A DNA stretch of 64,000 nucleotides from Dastarcus helophoroides (GCA_028583605.1 CM053337.1:26336162-26400161), one strand, 5' to 3'. Shown: positions 44,776 through 56,672, counted from the first letter of the stretch. Program-made: numbers and translations. Notes: generated from the letters alone by a model not told the origin.

Positions 44776-45885
44776 CATTACAGAATATCTAATTTATGTA
44801 ATATGTAACCATTTGAAGACTTAAAAATTACAATGTTGTCAAAATTGCCATAAACCTACTTTAATTTGCTAAGCAGTATTCTAAGGGTGCCAGTTATGCC
44901 GCTGCCATAGTGTGGTCTCCGAATGGTCGTATTTCGTTTGCTATGGTTTGTAAACAGTAGCACTTTCTGGTGACTAAAGGTATTAGCTTAATATAATTTC
45001 TATCCCTAATCTGTACATCATTTGTTGCAGCTATTGTCAAAGCGTGAAAAAGTAGAACGGCGCTGCTGTATTCGAGGGAATAATTGCTTATCGGAACGCA
45101 GCCAAACGGTTATTGTAAATAGACTGAATGGTATGCTGCAAAATTACAACAAAGGATGCACATACGGGCATTGTTTACTTGATTTGTGTCTTTCCTTTCT
45201 CGAAACTATGCCAATATTGTCATCGGCCACAGAGATAACTGGAAATTTCGGATTTACATCGTATGAATTCCCAAATTGCCATGCCATTAGGCATACATGC
45301 AACGAACGTCTATTGATAGAGATAGAATTCTACCTTCTCTAATGGGAACATGTAATTCTCCGAGATCATAATAGCTGCTGTACTGAAATATGATATCCAG
45401 CTTTGTACATAGTTGAGGGAAAACATGTTTCCCCATTAATATTTTCTACCATCAATTTTGATGTATTAGACCCGGTTTATTAGCGTTCAAGTGAGGCCAA
45501 ATTGTAATGTCTAATCACCTTAAGCACTACGCTTCATTGTATAAATTTTAATTGCTAGACAATTAAGAGAATCATATCGTTATTATATATGATTTAAAAC
45601 TTAAAATCAGCATCATACATTACGTTAATAGTATAAGATCATTGGGAAAACCAAAGGTTCACACAACGGAAATTGGCTACATACAATATTAATTTTCAGA
45701 AAAAAGCTGGATGTCTTAAAGCGCAACATGCAAATCTACTTCTCGCTCAAAACTATCCCTAACATCAAACATACCTTATGCCACCAGCATTTTACAAAAA
45801 ATATTGACCAGTCACAGTATTGCAAATGAAAAAAAAGTATGTTGTTTATTGAAATTATTGTAAGGCTTTAAAACAGTTTATCTAG
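44776..45885. other. unique, less AT-rich DNA
   Basis: A 106-codon open frame at 45022-45342 has no ATG at its start and no recognised family. A TTTGTTGCAG stretch just before it resembles a splice acceptor. The segment 45020-45350 has balanced composition. Neither an exon nor a regulatory element is established. Confidence 0.3.
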
Positions 45886-45887
45886 TA

Positions 45888-46219
45888 GATAAAAGTAAAG
45901 TCACGCCGAGGACGTTTGCATCTATGGATGTTGCGATGCAACCCGTGATACAAGATTTGCCTCACCTACGTGGACTTTGCAATTGCAGTCTAATTTTCAT
46001 TAGATTCTAATGAAATTAGATTTCAATTGCATCGTAATAAACTTGTATATATTCGTATATACAAGGCTTATTATCTCAGCAGAGAGTAATGCTTCAATTA
46101 GCATGTAGCGAAAATGTTTGCGTAATAAACAGTTAAAAGTCAGTTACAAGTCACCCGATGGAGGTTTGCTCTCTTGGGTACTTATACGACTGACTAACGG
46201 CTTTAAATTGTCAAAACTA
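45888..46219 (+). repeat. 332-bp tandem duplication, unit 1
   Basis: Begins GATAAAAGTAAAGTCACGCC. The next unit is identical except for about three substitutions. Each unit contains a ~32-bp palindrome around CATTAGATTCTAATG and a second palindrome at CTTGTATATATTCGTATATA. Confidence 0.9.
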
Positions 46220-46542
46220 GATAAAAGTAAAGTCACGCCGAGGACATTTGCATCTATGGATGTTGCGATGCAACCCTTGATACAAGATTTGCCTCACCTA
46301 CGTGGACTTTGCAATTGCAGTCTAATTTTCATTAGATTCTAATGAAATTAGATTTCAATTGCATCGTAATAAACTTGTATATATTCGTATATACAAGGCT
46401 TATTATCTCAGCAGAGAGTAATGCTTCAATTAGCATGTAGCGAAAATGTTTGCGTAATAAACAGTTAAAAGTCAGTTACAAGTCACCCGATGAAGGTTTG
46501 CTCTCTTGGGTACTTATACGACTGACTAACGGCTTTAAATTG
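46220..46542 (+). repeat. 332-bp tandem duplication, unit 2
   Basis: Second unit, ending at CTTTAAATTG. After 8 bp the hammerhead motif begins. The two units differ at about three positions (GACGTTTG/GACATTTG, CCCGTGAT/CCCTTGAT, GATGGAGG/GATGAAGG), so the duplication is recent. Confidence 0.9.
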
Positions 46543-46550
46543 GAAGTGTA

Positions 46551-46615
46551 TACAACCACCGTACCATGCTGACGAGGCCAAGGAAGGCCGAAACTAGTCT
46601 ATGGTTGCGGTTGTA
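46551..46615 (+). ncRNA. type I hammerhead ribozyme motif
   Basis: All conserved core positions are present in order. CTGACGA at 46569-46575 (C3 to A9; N7 is C). Stem II GGCC 46576-46579 with GGCC 46586-46589 and an AAGGAA loop. GAA at 46590-46592, A15.1 at 46593, and a palindromic ACTAGT (46593-46598) forming a very short stem III. C17 at 46599 is the predicted cleavage base. Stem I pairs G68-T100, then ATACCA-type pairs 46563-46567 with 46601-46605, an internal loop, and seven outer pairs (46551-46557 with 46609-46615). An internal loop in stem I facing the stem II loop is what active type I hammerheads use for tertiary contacts. Very short palindromic stem III, as here, is known from newt and retrotransposon-linked hammerheads that act as dimers. 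Confidence 0.85.
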
Positions 46616-47394
46616 CATATTTTCAATTTTAAGCACGTTTAACTGTTTAATTACAGAACATTTAATTGGTCATTTGTCAAATAAGTTTGACGTGTCAACT
46701 TTTTTCTATCATAATTGTGCCATCATTGATATTTGCAGATTAGTTAAAACAAAGAATACAAAACAATTTAATGAAATCAAAAGAAAAAACTTTTTGTTAA
46801 ATTAATTTTTCTCGAAAACTTATGTGATTTACATCTTACCCTTGTACACTGTACTTAAGAGAAATTGATCTACAAAGTTTAAGAAAATTATAATGATCTG
46901 AGATTTCTAAGTTTTATGTTTCTCTAATAGGCTACGTTTTTCTTTGAAAAAATTGAAACTATTGCGAGAAATTCTGACTTGATAGAAACAAGAATGAATT
47001 GCTACCTGTGGCGTAATAACATATGCACACACAGACTGACAGTAGTTTCTCAATAACGAATTTTGAAGTTATTCGCAATTTAAAAATGAAGGAAGAAGGA
47101 AGTGGTATCGTCTATAGAAAGCTATCCTCTATGCAAAAAGCTACACTAACTGATTTGGTGACCAACGATCATGATGTACAAAACAATTATTATAGTAAAA
47201 TGGTTAAACAATTTAAGTCAAATGCAGGTAATACTTGAGCAATACCTGTGTCCTGGCCATCTACTCAATGAAATTTCAACATTCCAGTCTCCATTCGACG
47301 TTTCCCGAATGTTACAGGTAATTTTTGGGTAACTTCCTCTGCGCATGCCCTTCTTTTTACACCGTGTGTTTTAAATCAGGAACTAGCAGAACAA
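46616..47394. other. anonymous DNA after the ribozyme
   Basis: Apart from the weak ORF below, nothing is recognised. Confidence 0.35.
47023..47238 (+). CDS. hypothetical small ORF or exon, 71 codons
   Basis: Starts at an ATG and has an even, non-repetitive composition (ITNFEVIRNLKMKEEGSGIV near its start). It resembles nothing I know. It closes on AATGCAGGTAATACT, where CAG|GTAATA would serve as a splice donor. The evidence is only composition and one possible splice site. Confidence 0.15.
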   Translation: MHTQTDSSFSITNFEVIRNLKMKEEGSGIVYRKLSSMQKATLTDLVTNDHDVQNNYYSKMVKQFKSNAGNT

Positions 47395-49170
47395 AAAAGA
47401 AAAAGTTTTTGATCTTAGAATACCAAACCAACAGCAAAACAACATAAAGCATACGTACAATTAGAAATGCAGCAAACTCTAGAATAAAAGCAATTAAAAG
47501 GGAACACTGGGCTAAATGTATCGGCGACATGGAACACGACATATATGGGCCCAGAGAAAAGTATTGAAAATGTTAAAATTAGAAAAAGCTAGTAAATAAG
47601 TTTGTAGAAACCGTGGGCCCATTCATAAATACGTGGAAAGAATATTTTAGAAGACTGTATAATGCTGAAGAAACACCAGATGTCGACTACAGCAGCAGCA
47701 GGCGCAGTAATCACAGAAAACGAGGTAAAAGCAAAACTGAAAAGCTTGAAAACAGGAAAGCGCCTGGAACAGATGATATACCAAATAAATTTCTGAAATA
47801 CGCTGGACAAGAATTTCTTAGAAATACAACAATACTGTTTAATAAAATTCTGTACTCATCAGAAATACATACAGACTGGCATGAGAGTTTCATAACCCCC
47901 ATTTTCAAGAAGAGGTAAAGGACTCGTCCAGAGAATTCCAGGGGAATAACACTATTAAATACTTTGCTGAAGTTATTCACTAAAATACTGCAAGACAAAC
48001 TGGAAAAATAAACAGCGAACAGAGAAGAGCTACAAGGGTTTAGAAGAGGAAGGTCGACAACAGATGCCATATTTATTATTAAACAGATAAAAGAGAAGTC
48101 AATAGAATTTAACATCCCAGCACACATCGCCTTAGCAGACCAAACCAAGGCATTTGACAAAGTGCGCTTGGAAGACGTCATGGAAATATTGAAAGAAAAG
48201 GACACCAGTCAATATCGTCAGAGTCATTCGCAACTTCAATCTACACAACACAACGAAGATAAGAGCGGAAGAACAAACATCAGAAACCATTCCGATTAAA
48301 TTAGACAATGACATAGTCTCAGTCTATTCTTGTTTAATATCCTAGTGGATAAAATAATTGAAAAAGTAACCTTATTAAAACTGGGACATAGGATGAATTA
48401 AAATAGAACCAGCATGATATGTTACGCAGAAGATGCAGCAATTGTCGCAGAAAGAGAAGACAATCTAGAGCGTCAGCTTTTTAAATTATATCAAATAAGC
48501 AAACAGCTCAATATGGAAATATCTACAGATAAAACTAAAAGTATTAGCATCGCAAAAGACCCTATCAGATGTAAACTCGTCATTGAAAATCATCCCATAG
48601 TTTAAGTTACCCAATTTAAGTACCTCGGTGTTAATCTCTCAAGTGGACATGACCCTGCAAAAGACTTAATAAGCCAAATCAACAAAGCAGCCGCAATATC
48701 AGGCTGCCTACGAGATGCCATTTGGAATAATAAATATATGCGCCCAGGCAGCAAGATCAAATTATACAAAACATGTATAAGACCAATCATGACATACGGA
48801 ATAGAAGCACGAGAAGAAACCAACAAGACCAAGAGTAGGCTGGTAGTAGCGGAGATGAAAACTTAAAGAACTATAGCGGGAAAGACCAGAAGAGACAGAG
48901 TAAGAAACACACAAATTAGAGAGCAGTATGGTATGCAGGATATAGTGCGATGGGGTAGATAAAGAAGGCGACAATCGTACGCTCACATTAACAGAATGAG
49001 AGAAGATCGATTACCACGTATTGCACTGGAAGGAAAACCACCAGGCACCCGTCCCCCCCGGAAGACCACCCAAGAGATGGAAGGATAGTTGGCAGTCAAC
49101 ATTCAAGAAACTAAAACAGAAGCATAACCAGAATTAACAGATCGCAAGATCTCTAAAAAGAAGAAGTGTT
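47395..49170 (+). mobile_element. plus-strand LINE, degraded
   Basis: From a pre-RT linker through RT to the C-terminus in the plus direction, with many stops. The same group as the minus-strand LINE at 3.5-7.2 kb, judged by the C-terminal GRPPKRW motif. Confidence 0.85.
47613..49130 (+). pseudogene. LINE reverse transcriptase and C-terminus, broken
   Basis: Order seen: FINTWKEYFRRLYNAEETPD, ENRKAPGTDDIPNKFLKYAG (RT opening), a degraded LLKLFTKILQDKLE, GFRRGRSTTDAIFIIKQI, a KAFDKVRLED stretch, ICYAEDAAIVAEREDNL (YADD changed to YAED, a catalytic Asp lost), YLGVNLSSGHDPAKDLISQI, and DRLPRIALEGKPPG with GRPPKRWKDSW at the end. At least five frame changes. The Asp to Glu change alone would inactivate the RT. 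Confidence 0.85.
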
Positions 49171-51221
49171 TTAAATCTTTTTTTCCCCATCCGTGACATT
49201 TTCCCTAACTGTACCACAAAAAAATTGCTCAGTGGGTTACACGCCCTCGGTGATATGTTAGCTTATTTTCCTTTAGGTCCCTTGGGATATGTAACCTTGT
49301 ATGCTGTAGTCAGGGAGAAAAATAAGCGCGTCTTTGTAGATTTATACTTTTTTTTAAATTTCCAGTTTTCGAAATTTACAATTTTAAAAGAAATGTCCAA
49401 TTTCTGAATATTTTGACTGAAAGTTCTGACAAAACTGTAATTTTTAAAAAAAATTTGAAAATACATTTTCTACAAAGATTAAATATTTTCAAAATTTCCA
49501 GTTTTTTGTTGAAAATTTCATTTTCTTTAAAATATCTAATGAAAAAATGAAATTGCCTCATATTATTGACTTTAAAATGTTATTTTTAAAAATCTCTTCA
49601 CGCTTTAAATATTTCTGCAATATTATTTTTTTAAAAGATTACATTTTTTTCCAAATATTGATTTGTTTTTAAATTCTGTTTGAAAAAAAAATTCAAAATT
49701 TGAGTTTAAACATTTATATTTCTTTGACACTTGGCTTTTCAAAATTTAAATTTTTTCGGACATTTCAAATTAACCTTTTTCATATTTTCGACATTATTTT
49801 AAAATTTCCACCCTGAAAATTTCTACTCTGTTTTCGAAAATGTACAATTTTTTGAAAGTCTATTTTTAATTTCACCTCTTCAAAATTTGGACTTCTTTAG
49901 AAATTGCGACGTGTATGAAAATTTTTAATTTTTACATATTTCAAATATCTCGAAAATTTTGAAATTCAAATGCCAAAATTTTGAATTTCGAAATATTATG
50001 AAAATTTCGTTTTGTTTTGATTCCAGCTGTCCTTTATAATTCACACATTTTTCAAATTTCTACTATTTGTCAAAATAATAATTTATAGCAAACTTCCATT
50101 TTTTTTAATTCGACTTTTTTCAACTTTTGGCTAATTTTGAAAATTTTATTGATTAATCTTGGTATTTATTTAAAATATCCTATTTTCTAAAAATTCCCAC
50201 TTTTCGAAAATGTTCGCTGTTTCTTCAAATTTTCTCCTCTTTTTAAAAACCATAATTCTTTCCAACATTTCAATTTAAAAAATTGTAATGTTTTTTGAAA
50301 GTTTCGAATTTTTTAAATATTTAATTTTTTTTATTTATAAATATTTAATATTTTTTTTCAGAATTTCCTTTAAAAATTTGATCTTTTTTTAAGAAGTCAT
50401 TTTTTTAATTATTTCCAACAATCTTACCAAAAATTTTGAATTTTTTCAAGTCTCAACATTTTTTAAAATTTTTAATTGTCGAATATTTTGCAAAATTTTA
50501 ACTTTTTTGAAAACTATTTACTTTTAAAAATTTGTGAGTTTTCTTAAAATCTGTGACTTTGTTTTCAAATTTTTATATAAATTTGCATCAATTTTTGCTT
50601 TTTTATAGTCTGTTTCTTTATATTTTACACATTCTTTGAAACTGTTTAAAATTTCCGACTTTTTGATTCAAAATTTCAACTTTTAGTTAAACTTAGTACA
50701 CGCTTTTGAAATATCGATTTAAAAAAAATATTTTTTATTTACACCTTTTTTAATTTAGCCCACCTTTTAAATTTCTGACCATTTCTCAAAAAAATTTTCA
50801 ATTTTTTCAAAATGTCTAATTTTTTCTCCGAAATTTCGTTTTCTTAAGAGTTTGGATATTTTTAAAAATTTTAATTTTTTTAAAAATCTTGTCTTCTAAC
50901 ATTTTCACTTTTTTTATAGTTTTGACATTTTTGAAATTTTTGAATTTCATTACATTTAAATAAAATTTCAGAATTTTAAACATTTTTGCTTTTTATGAAA
51001 ATTGGGTCATTTTTCGATATGTAGACTTTTTAAAATGTCAACTTTTTTCAAAAATTTTTAATTATTTTTAAATGTTCATGCTTTAAAATTTCGACTATTT
51101 AAAAATTTGTCTCTAAGCTTAAATATTACCTACACCCGAGCATTCGAAATTAGTTCTTTTAAGAAAGCAGATCTTTTTTGGGATTTTCTTTTTTTATATG
51201 TACATATTTTTTTTGGTGGAA

Positions 51222-51355
51222 CGGATTGGTCCTTGTTTATATTTAAAAATTAAAATACAAATATTGTCCCCTGAATCAATGAAAGATTAAAAAACACAAC
51301 AAAGGTTGCTCTAACGCGTTTCGATAGCCTAGCTATCATCTTCAGAGAGCTACAT
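51222..51355 (-). repeat. dispersed repeat with hammerhead-like hairpin, copy 4 (best preserved)
   Basis: Minus strand: hairpin, CAACCTTTGTTGTGTTTTTT, AATCTTTC, GATTCAGGGGACAA and ACAAGGACCAATCCGTTCC. It is the cleanest copy of the family. Confidence 0.75.
51308..51350 (-). ncRNA. hammerhead-like fold, copy 4
   Basis: Minus strand: stem I GCTCT/AGAGC (5 bp), core CTGAAGA (fits CUGANGA), one extra T, perfect 6-bp stem II GATAGC/GCTATC with a TAG loop, GAAAC, palindromic ACGCGT, then T at position 17 (allowed by NUH). Only the extra base between A9 and stem II departs from the consensus. Whether it can cleave is unknown. Confidence 0.45.
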
Positions 51356-53000
51356 ATTTTAAACTCGACAATTAAATGTTTTTTCTTAATGTTAACCTCT
51401 CAGCGTTTCGATCTTTTTCTCAATTTTTGACAGCAATTTTAAATTTTGCCTTTTCTCTAAAATTTAAATAGTCTCAGGATTATGATATACCTTTTAAGAA
51501 TTGATATTTTTCAAAGCAATCTCGAAATGCTCATGCATTTGTTATTTTTCTGTCAATTTTTGTTGAGCTTTTACCTGAAAATTTCAACCTTCTTCAGGAA
51601 ATTTTAAAATTGAAAGGTATTTTCTTTCAAATTCCAAATTTTAACTCTATTTTTATTTTTTTCTAATTCTGAATGTAATATCTTAGTTTTAATTTTTTTA
51701 TAGACTTTTTATCTTTAACTTGACAAATTTTCATCTCTTCCGTGCCATTTTGATTATTTTTTTAGGAATTATACTCCAGTTTGGAGTCTTTTTTTGAAAA
51801 TTTGAGTTTTAGTTCGAAAGTTTGGAATTTGTTTTATAAATTGCAAGTGTTCTTTTGACATATTAATTATTTCCTTAAAATTCCAAAATTATTTCTATCA
51901 ATTTCCCCAAAATTCTTTTCTAAACTCAAAATTTCGAATTTTCTGGAACTTCAATTTCTTAATGTCGAAATTTTGAATTTAATTTTGAAATGTCCACTTG
52001 ATTCTCGAAATATTTTGTTCCATATTCAAGAACCGTAAACCTGAAAATTAAGTAACTTTTCTGAATTCTTTTAAAACTTCTTCATCTTCTTAAAATTCAT
52101 GCTTTTAATTTTTAATCTTTTTTTTTTAATTTGATTCGAAACTCCAAATTTTGGCTTTTTTTATTATTTGTTGTCGCATTTTCTTTTTCCTCAAAATCAT
52201 TCAGAACCTTACTTTTTAAAAAATTATTTGGTGCTTAAAATCGAAATTTTAACTCAAATATTTTAATTTTGTTTTAAAGCGGTCACAATTCGGAAGTTTT
52301 TTTCTTGTTACAAATTTTGAGTGCAAACTTGAAATTCTACTCTAAGTTCTTCGGTTTTTTTTTTGGAAATTTCGATTTTATTTCCATAATTCCCTTTTTC
52401 ACTGTAACCAATCCTGATTATAAACTCGAAAGTCCAACGAAAATTTTTGTTAGTATAAGTTGAAAACTTCTCCTTTTTTTTTGACCAAATTTCGATTTGA
52501 GTCTTAGTTTTTATTTTTAAGAAAAAAAACAATTTTTGCAGTATTTTTGGCTTTATTTTCAAAATTGTTTATGAATTCTAACAATAAGTTATTCAAAAAA
52601 TTGCGCTTTTTTGTTTGCACTTTTTACTTTTTCCTAAAATTTCTACTGTAAGCTCGAATATCTAGTTATAATTTAAACATAGGTTTTAAAACCTTTCTTG
52701 AAATCTCAAGTTTAATTTCAAATGGTTTTTTTTCCAAATTTTAAGCTCCAAGTGATACATTTTTCCCAAATTTCCAGTAGTTTTTGTTATAAGTTTCAAA
52801 ATTCATTTGTAAAATTCCTAGCTACGACCATAACTTCATACCTCAATAAAAAAACAATAATTTAGTTTGGCCAAATTCTGAAGGCTGACGAAGTCACAAT
52901 AATAATGAGTTATAGTGTAGAGGGAACTTCAAATACATACGTGTAAATTTTTTATTGCTTGAAATGGGGGTATCTTTTAATGCCCACTTTTACCCTTTAG

Positions 53001-54925
53001 AAATTGGTTTGTGAAAAATCCTCTCTTAGTGTTCATCTACGTCATACATAGAAAAAACCTGCGAACAATTCCATTATTCTAGACCGACTCGTTTAGGCTG
53101 CACATTGTCTGTCAGTCAGTGCTTAGAGATTTTTTAAATAATAGATTATTTAAAACAGGAGGCGTCAGGGACAAGGTTACATTATTCCAAAAAAATGCCT
53201 TTTAACAAAAATCGCTCAGTGAAAACCAGTAAAAAAATTGAATATTCAATAAAAATTTATTGCCTTGGCAGTTTTTGAATAAACTTAACTTACCTCTTAA
53301 AATTTTCAGTTCGATTCGTAATTTAGACTTTTTTAAAAAAGGAATAATAATAATAAATAAATAATTTCTGCCACAAATTAAAACTTGAATATTAAAAACA
53401 ACAATTTCAAATTTTAATTGTAATTTTGAGAAAATAACAAAAATTCTGAATTTACGTTAAAGATGCTAAAAATCTTCAATTCATTAGAATAATTTGGCCT
53501 TTAACTTTTCACTAAAACTTCAGCACTTCTGGAAAATGTTAAAAAATTGAAAGAGAGAAAGAAAAATTATTAAGGAAATAGAATCGTATACGTGTACCTT
53601 CTTTGAGCCTCTTTCTTTAAACAAGTAGTTGAAAAACTAAGGTTAGAAATAGGTCATTTAAGAACCTTAATCCTTTTTCTTCGTTTACGCAGACAAAGTC
53701 GCGGCTAGCAGCTAGTAAGTACAAGACAAACACTCGGACAGACAAGAAACCGAGTTAATCAAACCTGGTAAAGTACAATGCAATTATTCTACTGGAAATG
53801 TGGATACTTTTAGTTAATAAGTGTGTTTCCTTCACGATTATCACCAGAACTCAGCAGGAAAATAACCCTAAGACAGAAGATAATATTTGCAGGCCATATA
53901 TCTGCTTTAAGTATTCCACAGAAACAAACATGAGCAACAGTTAAACCTAGGACAAACAAAGCTTTCCAGTACATAATTTACATTTAAATTATGAGTTTTG
54001 CTTTCGCATTGTCTCCAACTGTATTAAACTTTCATTATTTTAGTCCGTACTAGCCAAAATAGTTGGATACAGTTTCACTAGAATTGTGTTTAAAATACAA
54101 TGATGGTGAATATTATACTGCTAAATTTTAAGACGAAATCAAGTTATTAAAATCGCGTTGACGAAGACAAAATATTTTGATTACAACTTAAGTAGAGCTG
54201 AGATAAAAAGGTTTCAATGCAGCCAACGCAGAATGTGAAGCTTCTCTCAATCTAAAGGCAAATTTACATGATAAAACGCAAGTATAACAATTTAGCGAAT
54301 ATCAAAATACAACAATGTTCTAAGACGTATTATATTACTTGAATTCATAGGACGCTTCCATACCGAAACTTAATATAACACGAAATCCCTAAGGTTTTGT
54401 TCGCGAAGCGTTATAATAGTTTTAGTGCGGAGCATTTTTACCCAACACATTACGAATATGATATTTCCCGGTTTCTTCGTAGATTAACTGGCAGATAATA
54501 CAAAAACGGAGACTCCACGAACGAATATCATACATTGACTTCTTGTCGCGAGAGATTGTACCTGAGGAAATAAATTTGCGGCGAAGTGGAGTACCCTAAA
54601 CGTTTTCCAATAGGATCTGGATTATATTGGAGGCAATAGAGCCATTTAGGTTTTTTCGAGATAGGCAGCATGCTATAATTCACAAAAATGTGAGGGTGGG
54701 ATGCTTCAGCTTTATTGTCCCATTATATATTTTTTTCGACCCGTTATATATTTAATGGGCAATAAAAAATGTTAAAGTAAAGAGGCCTTTTTTACATATG
54801 TACTTAAGTCAAGTGTGAAAAAGGCTTGAAGGGTTTTATGATCTCTAAAAGTTTATAAGTAGATATTTCATTTTAGTTTGAGCCCCAGAGCATAATATTA
54901 TGTTAGAAGAGAATATTTTAAATTG
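53001..54925. other. anonymous DNA
   Basis: No gene is supported. 53690-54700 is less AT-rich and unrepetitive. Nothing more specific is visible. Confidence 0.35.
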
Positions 54926-54929
54926 ATTC

Positions 54930-55800
54930 TCCACTGTCTGTCCGGCGTAATGTCCTAAAGACTGGAAAATGAAAATATTTTATAATAAAATGGGGCCCTG
55001 ATTTGGATACTGAAAAATCAAGTTTTACTTAATGTGTCGTATAATATATCATTGAAAGAGATTCCTCAAAGAATTCTAAAGTTTTTTAAAAAAAGTTTAA
55101 AATTGTTTACAAGAGTTGATCTAATTTTCTTAAAGACGCAGCTCAAGATGTATAAGAAATTACCATTTCCGTGCCCTGATCTCCTTGGATTGTACGAATA
55201 AAATTTGGATTTTATTAGGGTTAGTAGATATTGGGTCATAAATTATAGGGAAACTGCAGATAATTTTGAGATCTTAATACTTGTTGAGAATATTTTGTTT
55301 CACAATAGGTGCTTGCATTTCAAGGCTTTTTCACCCATATAGTATTAATTTATTTTAAATAAAACACTTGTTTTAGCAGAGGAATGCAATACAGATCAAA
55401 TGTTTATTTTACATTATTCCACGTAGATGAATATTTTCGAAGTTAGTATAGGTTTATTAAATTGCGCACAACACAGTAATTGTGATTGAAATTGAACATT
55501 TTAGCTCGATTGGAGCCCATCCCATAAACTGCGTTAGTTACCGACTTATTGTGAGTTGCTAATGAATGTTTTTACCTGAGACATTATTAAATACAATCAT
55601 CAGTTCCATAAATATTACGATTGATTGTAATAAAAAGTGTACTTTAACCATTATTTATTTTTTAATTATAACACAAAAAATTCATGCACAAGCAAACATG
55701 ATTTAATTTGGTCTACAGACTGTTGACTGTAGTAACGGAACTCTAATTTTGCGAGCCCGACTCGCTCTTGGTTGAGCTTTTTTAAATCGACTTTCGCAAA
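54930..55800. repeat. dispersed noncoding repeat, copy 2
   Basis: Same order of words as copy 1 at 29.4 kb: GTCTGTCCGGCGTAATG in place of the GTCCGTCC stretch, ACTGAAAAATCAAGTTTTAC, ATTGAAAGAGATTCCT, ATTAAATTGCGCACAACA, and the end CGACTCGCTCTTGGTTGA. Diverged and without coding. Confidence 0.7.
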
Positions 55801-56665
55801 TTTTAGATGTTTTTAGCAAACATTATTTAATCAAATTTTGATGCAAAAATATAAAAATATGGAAAAAAATAATAATCTGAAAATTTTCAGAACAACTCGC
55901 CTTTTATTTTTAAAACTTTTGACTTGTTATCGAAATCAGACTCTTCTAAATAAATGACTATTGCAACTTTATTCTAAATTTCGATTTTTTCCCCAAAATG
56001 TTGTCCATGTTCTCGAAATTTTGACATTTCCTTCAGAATCCGCTTCTTTTCCGAATTACGCCGCACTTCTTACATAGCTAGCCTTTTACAAATTCGATTC
56101 CTTTCCCAAAATTCTTAATTTCATGTGCCTGAAAATTTCTCCTTTTTTCTTGTAACTACTCTTTTTCTCGAAAGTTTGACTTAATGATAAAATTTCGTTT
56201 AATTTTTTTAAAAGTTCACATTTGACACTATACTTGAAATGTTGAGTTTTTTTTTGTTCGTTTTCTTCAAAATTGTTTTATCATTTTTTTTAATTTTATT
56301 TTTTTTTTGTAAATTTTAATTTCGCTTAATATCTTTTTTTTTTAATTGAAAATGATGTTCTCCAAAATTTCATATTTTTTCCTGAAAATCCTATTTTTCT
56401 TTTGTTTTCTTTGAAAGCCTAAATTCATTTCCCACTTAAATCTATTTTGTTCAAAATGGAAAATTTTGACCTTCTTAAAGTTTGTTGGTTTTCTCAAATT
56501 TGCGAGACTATTTTTTAAATTCAAGGTTTTATACATTTTTTCTCAACTTTCTTAACAATTTTAGAGCTTTTAAAGTTTGTCTTCTTCCCGTTTGAGTTAT
56601 TTCCAAAATTTAATTTATTTGGGCAGAAATAAAGAGGTTGACCTTTCTCTTGATATTTCTCAAAA
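55801..56665. repeat. T-rich degenerate repeat field
   Basis: Irregular TTTTCAAAATT and TTCTCGAAA words; no gene. Confidence 0.45.
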
Positions 56666-56672
56666 TTCGATA

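Larger units (their letters stand above)
49330..53000. repeat. T-rich degenerate repeat field
   Basis: Thousands of bases in which TTTTCAAAATTT, TTTTAAAATTTC and GACTTTTT words recur with irregular spacing. T exceeds A on the plus strand. No coding. The hammerhead-like repeat copy at 51.2-51.36 kb is embedded here. Confidence 0.55.

Noticed and set aside
46118..46342. 74-codon ORF in the tandem repeat
   Set aside because: It spans the unit junction and owes its length to the duplication.
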